A stretch of 11,733 nt of DNA from Nocardioidaceae bacterium (GCA_013811715.1 JACCUS010000379.1:1-11733); one strand, 5' to 3'. Shown: positions 1 through 6,914, numbered from the stretch's first letter. The notes: a model not told the origin generated them from the letters alone. Numbers and translations are program-made.

Positions 1-69
1 TAAGTGCGGCATCCCTCAAGTCCAGCGCCCTGAAGCAACGATCACGGCGCCGCGCTGGCGCGAAGGTCT

Positions 70-221
70 TGACTGCTCGCTGGCGGCGCCGACCTCAAAT
101 CCGTCATGGACCGAATGGGCCACACCCAAATCCAGACACCCAATACCTGCACGCGCTACACGCCGACCGCAAAAACATCGAGGCCTTCACCCGCATCGCA
201 GGCTTGACCGGCACGCCCTGA
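70..221 (+). pseudogene. C-terminal remnant of a tyrosine recombinase (phage-type integrase), broken
   Basis: From the base after position 72 the frame reads LLAGGADLKSVMDRMGHTQ, the conserved C-terminal segment of actinobacterial tyrosine recombinases that lies just after the HxxR box and carries the GH of the active site. The preceding codon (70-72) is TGA where the family usually has Trp (SWLLAGG), so a nonsense change is likely. Between 136 and 143 the frame slips; the next frame continues as YLHALHADRKNIEAF to a TGA at 219-221, which matches the usual family end with its conserved Tyr region. Both pieces are needed to restore one protein, so the gene is dead. The 5' part, including the catalytic Arg boxes, is outside or too eroded to read. 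It is a trace of a former integrative element. Family assignment is firm; the exact upstream boundary is not. Confidence 0.75.
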
Positions 222-611
222 TCAGGCCGTCTGTCTCAGCCATCAGCCTCGGGCAACCGCGGCGGTCGTCCATCACGGCTACCTTCTTGACGGGTTGCTT
301 CGCGGGCCTGTCGGGTCTGTCCGGACCTGTCCGGCCAAAGACGTAAGTGGCGATTCATTTATTTCCGTGGTTTTAGCTGCCGGCATTGGGTCGGCGAAGG
401 TGAGGGTGAACGCGTTCAGCGCCGGTTTCGAGCGTATCGCCGACCGGGTCTGTCCGGTGTGTTGGGGTCCAGGGATCTGGTGACCAGATAAGGCAGTTCA
501 TCGCGGCCGGTTCAGTGTGGAAGTTCAACTGCCGTCCGTACAGGTGCCAGATGCGTGCCTGGCAGGCGGCGGCAGTTTGGCCTGGCGCTATGCGCAACGG
601 GAGGCATTCGC
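222..611. other. Gene-poor stretch between two pseudogenes
   Basis: I see no convincing gene here. Short open frames exist on both strands but show no family resemblance, no ribosome binding site and no consistent third-position GC bias. The stretch carries repeated CTGTCCGG-type words (listed separately) and a locally A/T-richer patch near 345-380. It is probably residual DNA of the same decayed element as the recombinase remnant. No tRNA gene or clear attachment site was found. Confidence 0.5.
313..457. repeat. Short repeated word GGGTCTGTCCGG
   Basis: The 12-base word GGGTCTGTCCGG occurs at 313-324 and again at 446-457, in the same orientation. A related copy, CCTGTCCGG, lies at 326-334, directly after the first. 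The words may be remains of transposon ends or a simple repeat family. Nothing in the sequence decides between these, and chance repetition in GC-rich DNA is possible. Confidence 0.35.
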
Positions 612-1804
612 CTAGTTCGCCGCGAGTCCGGTGAGCGCGGCGGCTATGAGTAGCGCTCCGCCTGCGTAGAAGACTGCGCGGATGCCGATCGTGTCGGCGA
701 CGAGGCCGCCGAGGAGCAGGCTCACCAGGCGCATGCTCTGCCAGATGACGTCGAATGCGCTGAAGACCCGGCCACGTATGTGCGGGCTCACTCGCGACTG
801 AATGAGCGAGCTGAAGGAGACGTTTCCGCTCGACGTGCAGAGGCCGTAGAGCGCGAGCGTGGCGAGCGCGGCGGATAGTGCGGTGAAGGTCGCCAAGATG
901 AGGTCGACGACACCTCGCAGGCCGACTGCTCCGAAGATCGGCGGGGCCCTTGATGTGGTAAGAGACACGGGTCAGGATCAGTGGGCCGAGGAAGGCTCCG
1001 ACTCCGATGGCGGCGATCATCGCGCCATAGCTGCGGCCGTCGACGCCGAGGTGTCGGGTGGCCAGGACGACGAGCAGTGTGCTGGTGGCGCCTGCCGACA
1101 GTGCGGCCAGCGCTTGGGCGATGGCCAGCGCTCGCAGGAGGCGGTCTTGCCGGAGCAGGGTGAGCGCCTCGAGTCCCTGCTTCCAGACGCTTCCTGATCG
1201 GACCGGCAGTGGTTGCTCACCAGCGCGCAGGCCTCGCAGCAAGATCGCGCTGACTCCGTAGCTGGCGGCGTTGAACGTGAAGGCCCATTCGAATCCCGCT
1301 GTGGCTGCGAGGAGTCCGGAAACGGGAGCCAGGGCGACCTGGCTGAGGACGGCTGCAGACCAGATGCCGCTGTTGGCGGCAACCAGCTCGTCGTCTGCGA
1401 CCAGGGTGGGAAGCAGGGAGTTGGCGGCGGGGTTGAAGAACACGGCTCCGGCTGAGAGGCCGAACGCAACCGCGTAGACGATGAGGACGTGGTCGTTCCA
1501 GACGGCGAGGATGCTGGCGAGCAGCATGCGGGCAAGGTCGGAGGAGATCATCACGCGGACGCGGGGAAGGCGATCGACCATCGACCCCGCGAGCGGGGCG
1601 AGCAGGAGCACGGGCGCGATCTCGGCGAGGCTCCGGATACTCCGAGGCCGGAGCCGGTGAGGTGCAAGACGAGCAGTGCGACGGTTGTGAACTGTGCAAA
1701 GTCTCCACACTGGCTGATGGTGCGCGCGCCACCCAGAGTCGCCGGTATGCCGGCCTGGCCATAACGGCGCGCAGACCCGGAGGGCCTTGGGCCTTCGCTT
1801 TCAC
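612..1804 (-). pseudogene. MFS exporter (EntS/MFS_3-like), pseudogene with three frameshifts
   Basis: Read on the minus strand, the pieces join into one major facilitator protein of about 400 residues, the normal size for this family. The N-terminus reads RPAYRRLWVAR in one frame, from a GTG at 1804 or an ATG at 1760-1762. It continues as TISQCGDFAQFTTVALLVLH in a second frame, where the family expects 'ARTISQxGD', then as LAEIAPVLLLAPLAGSMVDR and most of the membrane domain in a third. The C-terminal third (PIFGAVGLRGVVD to ALTGLAAN) lies in yet another frame shift, ending at TAG 612-614. The breaks fall near 1722-1729 (in a GCGCGCGC tract), 1625-1650 and 940-952 (in a GGGGCCC tract). The loop after TM2 (GSMVDRLPRVRVM) is the MFS motif region. 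The protein would have been a proton-driven drug or siderophore exporter in the cytoplasmic membrane. It is divergent from the sigma factor gene. The family call is strong; no substrate can be named. Confidence 0.85.
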
Positions 1805-1856
1805 CCACCCATGATGCCGCGAACTCCCACGCGCCCGCCGCGCTGCTCGGTGTCAG

Positions 1857-1870
1857 CCCCTGATCAGAGG
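1857..1870. promoter_or_regulatory. Near-perfect palindrome upstream of the sigma factor gene
   Basis: CCCCTGATCAGAGG is a 14-base inverted repeat with one mismatched pair, centred on TGATCA. It lies about 60 bases before the sigma factor start, in the space between the MFS pseudogene and the sigma operon. It could be an operator for either direction. No protein that binds it can be named, and short palindromes can arise by chance. Confidence 0.3.
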
Positions 1871-1917
1871 CGCCGCCGGGGAGTCATGTTTCACTTCGGG
1901 AAGATAGTCGCTGGTTT

Positions 1918-1923
1918 GGAGGG
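1918..1923 (+). promoter_or_regulatory. Ribosome binding site that fixes the sigma factor start
   Basis: GGAGGG stands seven bases before the ATG at 1931-1933. The open frame extends upstream to 1787, but that extension has no ribosome binding site and no sigma-factor similarity, so the ATG at 1931 is preferred. Confidence 0.7.
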
Positions 1924-1930
1924 TTCCCCT

Positions 1931-2509
1931 ATGGTGCAGCCGTCCAACCGCAATTCGCCAGACAGCGCGGAGTCGCAACGGGCGCGCGCCTTCAAAACTC
2001 ATGTGGAACCTCAACTCGAGGTGCTCTTCCGGGTGGCGCTGACGATCACGGGTTCGCCCGCTGATGCCGAGGACCTCACTCAGGAGACCCTTATTCGCGC
2101 ATTTCGCGCGATCCACACCTTCGACGGCAGACATCCGCGGGCATGGCTGTTGACGATCCTTCGGAACACCAACGCCAACCTTCACCGTCGACGCAGACCC
2201 GACTTGGTCGACGACTGGGGTGCCCTGGGGGATGTACGGCCCGCATTCGGTTCTGCCCGCATGGCCAGCCCGGAGGAGACAGTGCTGGAAGAGATCCTCG
2301 ACGGGGAACTTGAGTTCGCGGTCAATAGCCTCGGGACTCGTTTTCGCACCGTTCTGCTGCTCGTCGACGTCGACAAGCTCACTTACGCCGAGGCAGCCGA
2401 GGCTTTGGGCGTACCCGTCGGAACGGTCATGTCGCGGCTGAGCCGCGCCCGTGCCCGGCTGCGCGCTCAGCTGCGCGGCTCTGCCTCATCGGCTGGGAGG
2501 ACCCCATGA
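1931..2509 (+). CDS. ECF-type RNA polymerase sigma factor
   Basis: This is a 192-residue sigma-70 family factor of the extracytoplasmic-function type, with only regions 2 and 4. It directs RNA polymerase to a small regulon. Region 2 spans about residues 27-90. It includes DAEDLTQETLIRAFRA at 45-60, the core-polymerase-binding helix, and RHPRAWLLTILRN at 67-79, the -10-recognising part. A variable linker follows, then region 4 at about 124-182, whose helix-turn-helix reads TYAEAAEALGVPVGTVMSRL. The length is typical. The next gene overlaps by four bases and encodes a zinc-finger anti-sigma factor, the classical partner arrangement, so activity is probably held off until a signal, often oxidative, is sensed. 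No canonical GGAAC-type autoregulatory promoter could be placed with confidence upstream. The MFS pseudogene is divergent. Confidence 0.92.
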   Translation: MVQPSNRNSPDSAESQRARAFKTHVEPQLEVLFRVALTITGSPADAEDLTQETLIRAFRAIHTFDGRHPRAWLLTILRNTNANLHRRRRPDLVDDWGALGDVRPAFGSARMASPEETVLEEILDGELEFAVNSLGTRFRTVLLLVDVDKLTYAEAAEALGVPVGTVMSRLSRARARLRAQLRGSASSAGRTP

Positions 2510-2784
2510 TCGCCTCACTGCGCCGAATGGTGACATGTCACTGGTCTGCTCGTCGCATCGAGCGCTACCTGGACAACGACCCGTCGGCTCCGCTGACGCT
2601 AAGCGAAGTCCGGCGTCTGGAGGAGCACCTGGCAGTCTGTGAGAAGTGCGCCCATGTCGGCGCTGACCAGCGGGCGCTGAGCCGCGCTTTGTCTCTCTGG
2701 TCGCAGCGACGGCTAGTCGACGAGGCAGCACTGGCCCGGATGCACGACGCCTTGAACCGCGTTATCGCTGAGGGGGATCGATGA
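2506..2784 (+). CDS. Short zinc-finger (zf-HC2/ZAS) anti-sigma factor
   Basis: This 92-residue protein carries the zinc-binding anti-sigma signature HLAVCEKC (H41-x3-C45-x2-C48). The fourth ligand is probably C11 or H12 in TCHW, and the helix IERYLDND lies between, as in zf-HC2 domains. It is expected to bind the sigma factor encoded just upstream and block its contact with core polymerase. There is no membrane segment, so it would act in the cytoplasm, like RsrA-type redox-sensing anti-sigmas, in which zinc loss or disulfide formation releases sigma. The start ATG lies in an ATGA overlap with the sigma stop and has GGGAGG five bases upstream (2495-2500). The stop overlaps the next gene in the same way, so the three genes are translationally coupled. 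Redox sensing is inferred, not shown. Confidence 0.85.
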   Translation: MIASLRRMVTCHWSARRIERYLDNDPSAPLTLSEVRRLEEHLAVCEKCAHVGADQRALSRALSLWSQRRLVDEAALARMHDALNRVIAEGDR

Positions 2785-4253
2785 GCATTCCTTGGGATGT
2801 GCTGGTGGTCGGTGGTGGCACGGCCGGCCTCGTCAGCGCGAAGACGGCCGCGAGCTTCGGTGCCCGAGTGCTGTTGGTGGAGCGCAAGCGCACCGGCGGC
2901 GACTGCCTGTGGACTGGCTGCGTCCCGTCCAAGGCCCTCCTGGCGGCGGCGTCAAGCGCCGCAGACGCCCGCGCTGCGTCCCGTCTCGGCGTTGTCATCG
3001 ACGGGGTGTCGGTCGATTTCTCCAGGGTCATGGACCACGTCCGCTCAGCGATCGCCGCCATCGAACCCGCCGATTCCCCTCGGTCGTTGGAGGCAGCCGG
3101 CGTACGGGTGGAGTCCGGGGACCTCACGTTCACCGGTCCGCGCAGCGCGGTGATCGACGGTCGACCTGTCGATTTTCACCAAGCGATCATCTGCTCGGGG
3201 TCTTCACCGGCCGTGCCGCCCATCCCCGGCCTCGCAGCGGCTTCACCGCTCACGAGCGACTCAGTGTGGGGACTTGAGACCATCCCAGGAAGATTCGCCA
3301 TCCTGGGCGGCGGCAGCATCGGATGTGAGCTCGGGCAGGCATTCGCGCGGCTCGGATCGGAGGTGACCATCGTCGAAGGCGCCGACCGCATCCTAACGCG
3401 AGAGGATCCCCAGGCCGCCTCTCTCGTCGCGGAGGCGTTGACACGTGACGGAGTGACGTTCCGCACCGGGTCACCGGTCGTCGAGGTGAAGTCAGCGCTG
3501 ACGACCGGGCAGCTGATCCTGGAGAACGGTGTCACCGTCGATTTCGATCGTCTCCTGGTTTCCGTCGGCCGCCGACCTCGCACCTCGGATCTCGGTCTGG
3601 ACAGGGCGGGTGTGGCCTTGGACAAGCTCGGCTACGTCCGTGTCGACAAGCAACTGCGTACCACCAACGCCAGCATCTGGGCAGCTGGCGACGTCAGCGG
3701 ACATCCTCAGTTCACGCACACCGCCGGGGTCAACGGCAGCCTCGCGGCGAGCAACGCGATCCTGGGGCTGCGCCGAAGGGTCGACACCACCACCATCCCA
3801 CGAGTCACCTTCACCTCTCCGGAGGTCGCGGCTGTGGGCGTGAGCACCGAGACGGCAGCGAGGCGGTCAGAGCTGCGCGTGGTGAACTGGGATCACGAGC
3901 ATCTAGACCGGGCGGTCGTCGAGTCCGACGTACACGGGTTCACCAAATTCGTGGTCGACGGCAAGGGTCGCGTCCTCGGCGCCACCGTGGTCGGTCCCCG
4001 CGCGGGGGAGACCCTCGGCGAGCTCATCTTGGCGGTACGGCACGGGCTACGGACACGCGACATCGCGGGTACGACGCACCCTTACCCCACCTACAACGAC
4101 GGCGTGTGGAACGCCAGCATCGACGACGTCCGCTCGCAACTCCGCACGCCGCCTGCAGCGCGTGCCATCCGCGTCCTCTCGACAACCCGCCGACGCTGGC
4201 TCGGCTCCTCGCTCAGGAAAGGTCTCGATAACCGGCCAGGACGCGGTGGATAG
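2781..4253 (+). CDS. FAD-dependent pyridine nucleotide-disulfide oxidoreductase (MerA/LpdA-like)
   Basis: This 490-residue flavoprotein belongs to the class I disulfide oxidoreductases (dihydrolipoamide dehydrogenase and mercuric reductase group). The FAD-binding GGGTAG is at 11-16. The redox-active disulfide is GGDCLWTGCVPSK, with C42 and C47. The NAD(P)H-binding GGGSIG is at 176-181 and ends with an acidic E199 in VEG, which favours NADH. The second FAD motif ASIWAAGDVSG is at 297-307, and the dimerisation domain covers about 340-455. In the C-terminal catalytic box, HPYPTYND (433-440), the usual base His is Tyr435 and the usual Glu is Asp440. There is no N-terminal metal-binding (HMA) domain and no C-terminal Cys pair, so it is probably not a true mercuric reductase. 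The ATG overlaps the anti-sigma stop and has a strong GAGGGGG site. Its last 41 bases overlap the convergent phosphatidyltransferase gene. The true electron acceptor is unknown. Confidence 0.9.
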   Translation: MSIPWDVLVVGGGTAGLVSAKTAASFGARVLLVERKRTGGDCLWTGCVPSKALLAAASSAADARAASRLGVVIDGVSVDFSRVMDHVRSAIAAIEPADSPRSLEAAGVRVESGDLTFTGPRSAVIDGRPVDFHQAIICSGSSPAVPPIPGLAAASPLTSDSVWGLETIPGRFAILGGGSIGCELGQAFARLGSEVTIVEGADRILTREDPQAASLVAEALTRDGVTFRTGSPVVEVKSALTTGQLILENGVTVDFDRLLVSVGRRPRTSDLGLDRAGVALDKLGYVRVDKQLRTTNASIWAAGDVSGHPQFTHTAGVNGSLAASNAILGLRRRVDTTTIPRVTFTSPEVAAVGVSTETAARRSELRVVNWDHEHLDRAVVESDVHGFTKFVVDGKGRVLGATVVGPRAGETLGELILAVRHGLRTRDIAGTTHPYPTYNDGVWNASIDDVRSQLRTPPAARAIRVLSTTRRRWLGSSLRKGLDNRPGRGG

Positions 4254-4845
4254 CGCTGACACCGACGACGACCGCCCAGCCCAGCGCCAGCTGCCAGGCG
4301 ACAGCGGGCAGTACGAGCCACAAGCTGTGCACAACGATCGTCTCCGTCCCCTCGGCCAGGCCACCGAGGAACGACAGTGACCGGCCGTCGTCGATCCGGC
4401 GACCGGTGCGCTCGGCGACGGAGGAGAACGCAAGGAACGCCGTCCCGTTGATGTAGTACGTCAACAGGACGAGCAGGAACGGCCACCAGGGTGCGTCGTA
4501 CGCCGCCGCGGCGCCGGTGGCGACGCCGACTACCATGCTGCCGTAGACGGCGAAGTCGGCGGTGATGTCGAGGAAACCGCCGGCCTCCGACTGAGCTCCC
4601 TCGGACCCCTCGTACGTTCGGCGGCGACATGCGAGCGGACCGTCGACACCGTCCGCGATCCGTGACACGAGCCACAGCACGAGCGCGAACGCCCACCACT
4701 GCGCGGCAGCAGCCGCCGCGCTGCTCAGGCCGACCACCAGGCCCGCCATGGTGAGCCGGTCCGGTGAGACCCAGTGACGGTCTACCACCTCCGCCGCCCA
4801 TGTCAGCGGTGCGTCGAGCTTTCCCCGCAAGAACGAGTCCAGCAT
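4213..4845 (-). CDS. ynjF: CDP-alcohol phosphatidyltransferase family membrane protein (YnjF-like)
   Basis: This 210-residue integral membrane enzyme would transfer a phosphatidyl group from CDP-diacylglycerol to an alcohol. The catalytic motif is visible: D65-x2-D68-G69-x2-A72, then G89-x3-D93-x3-D97 (GGFLDITAD). Two deviations stand out: C73 replaces the conserved Arg after Ala72, and the spacer before G89 is 15 residues instead of about 8. About five to six hydrophobic segments follow the family layout. The downstream LGGLAEGTETI (160-170) resembles E. coli YnjF, whose alcohol substrate is also unknown. The ATG at 4843-4845 overlaps the upstream gene's stop by one base (TGATG), with AGAGGA a few bases upstream, so the two form an operon. 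The 3' end overlaps the convergent oxidoreductase gene. The family is firm; the YnjF subtype is likely. Confidence 0.88.
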   Translation of the reverse strand: MLDSFLRGKLDAPLTWAAEVVDRHWVSPDRLTMAGLVVGLSSAAAAAAQWWAFALVLWLVSRIADGVDGPLACRRRTYEGSEGAQSEAGGFLDITADFAVYGSMVVGVATGAAAAYDAPWWPFLLVLLTYYINGTAFLAFSSVAERTGRRIDDGRSLSFLGGLAEGTETIVVHSLWLVLPAVAWQLALGWAVVVGVSAIHRVLAGYRDLS

Positions 4846-5486
4846 CAGCGTTCCTCTTCCGTCCGCGGAGACCTCCGCCTGCGTCCTACCAGCATCCCTC
4901 CGACCGAGAGGGCAACCAACGCGGAGGCGGAGACGATGAAAGGCCACGCTCCCGGCGTCGAGCCGTACGTCCCGAGTGTCACGTAGGCGACCGTGCCAGG
5001 GATGATCCCGAGAGCGGTGCCGAACGTGTAGTCGCGCAGTCTGAGATTGGTGAGCCCGGCGGCGTAGTTGATCGCGGTGAACGGCACCACAGGCACCAGG
5101 CGCACCGTGACGACGGCCATCAGGCCGCGACGAGCCAGCAGCGCGTCTACCTCCTTCACTCGGACGGACGCAAACCGCTCCACCGCAGCGCGGCCCAAGA
5201 CCCTCCCTAAACCAAACGCAACCAGCGCGCCGAGCATGGCCGCGGAGAGCACCAGCAACACCCCTTCGACCAACCCGAACAGAAGCCCGGCGACCGCGGA
5301 CAGGACGTTCTTCGGGACCGGCGCTAGGGTGACCACCGCGTAGAGGCCGACGAAGGCCACCGGTGCCGCCCACCCGGCCGTCTCGAGGATGCGTCGCAAG
5401 CCGGCGGCGTCCGGAAGCTCGACGGTGAGCGCAACGACGATCGACGCGACGACCACGACGACGAACCACGAGAGGCGCCACCACAC
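4845..5486 (-). CDS. TVP38/TMEM64 (VTT domain, DedA superfamily) membrane protein, YdjX/YdjZ-like
   Basis: This 213-residue polytopic membrane protein has an N-terminal hydrophobic helix (8-20). The VTT domain follows: VPKNVLSAVAGLLFG (57-71) is the first re-entrant loop, and the second hallmark loop RLVPVVPFTAINYAAG (129-144) has the conserved R, P, P and N. Two more helices and an Arg-rich cytoplasmic tail complete it. VTT/DedA proteins are linked to lipid scrambling or flipping and membrane homeostasis; E. coli YdjX and YdjZ belong to this family. The start is the GTG at 5484-5486 with GAGG eight bases upstream, which gives a normal length. It is the first gene of a pair with the phosphatidyltransferase and is divergent from the importer operon. 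A role in handling a lipid or small solute with those neighbours is inferred. Confidence 0.9.
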   Translation of the reverse strand: MWWRLSWFVVVVVASIVVALTVELPDAAGLRRILETAGWAAPVAFVGLYAVVTLAPVPKNVLSAVAGLLFGLVEGVLLVLSAAMLGALVAFGLGRVLGRAAVERFASVRVKEVDALLARRGLMAVVTVRLVPVVPFTAINYAAGLTNLRLRDYTFGTALGIIPGTVAYVTLGTYGSTPGAWPFIVSASALVALSVGGMLVGRRRRSPRTEEER

Positions 5487-5551
5487 AGCAGCGCCTCGCG
5501 CGCCGGGCGGCTCCGAAATGACGACCTGCTTTCCACGAGAGTGTCGAATAG

Positions 5552-5562
5552 GGAAGTCTTCC
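5552..5562. promoter_or_regulatory. Small palindrome in the divergent intergenic region
   Basis: GGAAG-T-CTTCC is an 11-base perfect inverted repeat between the VTT gene start and the importer operon. It lies 13 bases left of a second inverted repeat. It may be an operator half of a shared regulatory region, or chance. Confidence 0.3.
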
Positions 5563-5574
5563 AGCTAGTCAGAG

Positions 5575-5592
5575 TGTTCCCAGGATGGAACA
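5575..5592. promoter_or_regulatory. Inverted repeat TGTTCC-N6-GGAACA between divergent operons
   Basis: TGTTCC at 5575-5580 and GGAACA at 5587-5592 form perfect 6-base arms around a 6-base spacer. One more pair outside a single mismatch also fits. The site lies 89 bases from the VTT start and about 84 bases before the preferred substrate-binding protein start, where a shared operator would be expected. Each arm also contains GGAAC, the -35 word of many ECF promoters, one per strand. I could not find a convincing -10 element at the right spacing, so a repressor or activator site is as likely. Confidence 0.4.
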
Positions 5593-5675
5593 TTCTTCGA
5601 CCAAGAGCAGCCATTTTGTCTCGCCTCCGCCACAGTGTGCCTGCCGGCGCACACGCACTGTCCAGTTCGGTCCGA

Positions 5676-6914
5676 GTGCGGTGGCCGCGTTGGCGGAGCT
5701 TTGCTGCGCTGACGGTCGGGGCCTTGCTGGTCAACGCATGTGCCGTACCCAGCTCCGATTCCTCGCAGGAGACCCTCGGCAGCTGGGCCAGCATCCGCGC
5801 CGAGGCTCGCGGTCAGACGGTGTCGCTGTGGATGTGGGGCGGCGATCCTCAGGGCAACGCTTATGTCGACGACGTCCTCGCGCCCGCCGCTCGCCAGGCC
5901 GGTGTCTCGCTGCGCCGCGTCCCGATCGCTGACACCAAGGAAGCTCTGAACCGCGTGCTAGCCGAGAGACAGGCTGGCCGCAGCGACGGTGCGGTGGACC
6001 TGGTGTGGGTGAACGGAGACAACTTCGCCACCGGCCTGCGGGCGGGAGCCTGGAGGTGCGGCTGGTCGTCGGCGCTGCCGAACATGCGCTTCACAGACCC
6101 TGCCGACCCTCTGCTCTCCGAAGACTTCGGGACTGAGGTCAACGGTTGTGAGTCACCGTGGCACAAAGCCCAGTTCACGCTCGTCTTCGACTCGGCCAAG
6201 ATCGCCGAGCCACCGACGACGTTGGCAGGGGTGCTGGACTGGGCCGAGGCGAACCCCGGCCGGCTCAGCTACCCGGCACCGCCGGACTTCACCGGCTCGG
6301 TCTTCGTACGCCAACTGCTCTACAGCGTCTCAGGCGGACACCAGAACGTCCCGGCAGAATTTGACCAAGATGCGTTCGACGCCCTCACCCCCGCGCTGTG
6401 GGAGCGGCTGCGGGCACTGGCGCCCTCACTATGGCGGGGCGGGGAAACCTATCCGCGTGACTCGGCGGCGTTGGACAAGCTTTTCTCGGAAGGCCAGGTG
6501 GACATGACCATGACCTACGGCCCAGCCACGTTGACTGAGCTGGTCGCAGAGGGCACCTTCCCGCCCACGACTCGCGTCATGACCCTCGAGGAGGGAACGG
6601 TGGGAAACGCCAGCTTCCTCGCCATCCCATCCACGTCAGCCAACCATGCCGGCGCGATGGTGGTCGCCAACCTGGCACTGGCCCCGACACAGCAGCGGAT
6701 CAAGGCGGACCCTCGCGTCTGGGGCCAGTTCACTGTGCTGGACGCGAGGCGACTGCCCAGTACAGAGCGGTCTGCCTTCGCGGATCTCCCCCAATCGCCC
6801 GTCGTACCGCCGTACGCGGAGCTGGCAGGTAACGCCAACCCCGAGCTGAGCTCCGAATGGGTGCCGGCACTAGATGAGGGCTGGCGGCACAACGTCTTAG
6901 CCGAGGTGCAGTGA
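5676..6914 (+). CDS. ynjB: ABC transporter substrate-binding lipoprotein, YnjB-like
   Basis: This solute-binding protein belongs to the YnjB group of extracellular solute-binding proteins. The hallmark VDLVWVNGDNFATG follows 'LWMWGGDPQGNAY' and 'RVPIADTKEALNRVL', all typical of YnjB. From the GTG at 5676 it is 412 residues, against about 388 in E. coli YnjB. The N-terminus is a lipoprotein signal: RWPRWR, a hydrophobic run AALTVGALLV, then lipobox VNAC with Cys22 as the anchor. The frame is open back to a GTG at 5541, with another GTG at 5637. Codons before 5637 are poor in third-position GC, so the long version is unlikely, but no ribosome binding site clearly decides among the starts. It is the first gene of the importer operon; its stop overlaps the permease start (GTGA). 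The ligand is unknown. The YnjB assignment is strong. Confidence 0.9.
   Translation: MRWPRWRSFAALTVGALLVNACAVPSSDSSQETLGSWASIRAEARGQTVSLWMWGGDPQGNAYVDDVLAPAARQAGVSLRRVPIADTKEALNRVLAERQAGRSDGAVDLVWVNGDNFATGLRAGAWRCGWSSALPNMRFTDPADPLLSEDFGTEVNGCESPWHKAQFTLVFDSAKIAEPPTTLAGVLDWAEANPGRLSYPAPPDFTGSVFVRQLLYSVSGGHQNVPAEFDQDAFDALTPALWERLRALAPSLWRGGETYPRDSAALDKLFSEGQVDMTMTYGPATLTELVAEGTFPPTTRVMTLEEGTVGNASFLAIPSTSANHAGAMVVANLALAPTQQRIKADPRVWGQFTVLDARRLPSTERSAFADLPQSPVVPPYAELAGNANPELSSEWVPALDEGWRHNVLAEVQ

Noticed and set aside
373..960. A long C-terminal extension of the MFS protein in the main minus-strand frame.
   Set aside because: After about position 945 this frame becomes Arg/His-rich without membrane segments, while the true MFS C-terminus continues in a neighbouring frame to 612.
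1787..1930. An N-terminal extension of the sigma factor.
   Set aside because: It has no sigma-factor similarity and covers the likely promoter region; the ATG at 1931 has a good ribosome binding site.
2781..4253. A mercuric reductase (merA) call for the flavoprotein.
   Set aside because: It lacks the HMA domain and the C-terminal Cys pair, and no other mer genes are present.
4213..5484. A 423-codon minus-strand frame that would fuse the phosphatidyltransferase to an upstream domain.
   Set aside because: The upstream part is an Arg-rich shadow of the VTT gene, which is well supported in another frame. The ATG at 4843-4845 with its own ribosome binding site gives a normal-length enzyme.
5587..5620. 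An ECF promoter formed by GGAAC (5587-5591) and GTC (5618-5620).
   Set aside because: The spacer is 26 bases, well beyond the usual 16-18, so I keep only the inverted repeat as a feature.
5541..5636. An N-terminal extension of the substrate-binding protein from the GTG at 5541.
   Set aside because: Its codons are poor in third-position GC, it covers inverted repeats, and it would place the lipoprotein signal about 45 residues inside the protein.
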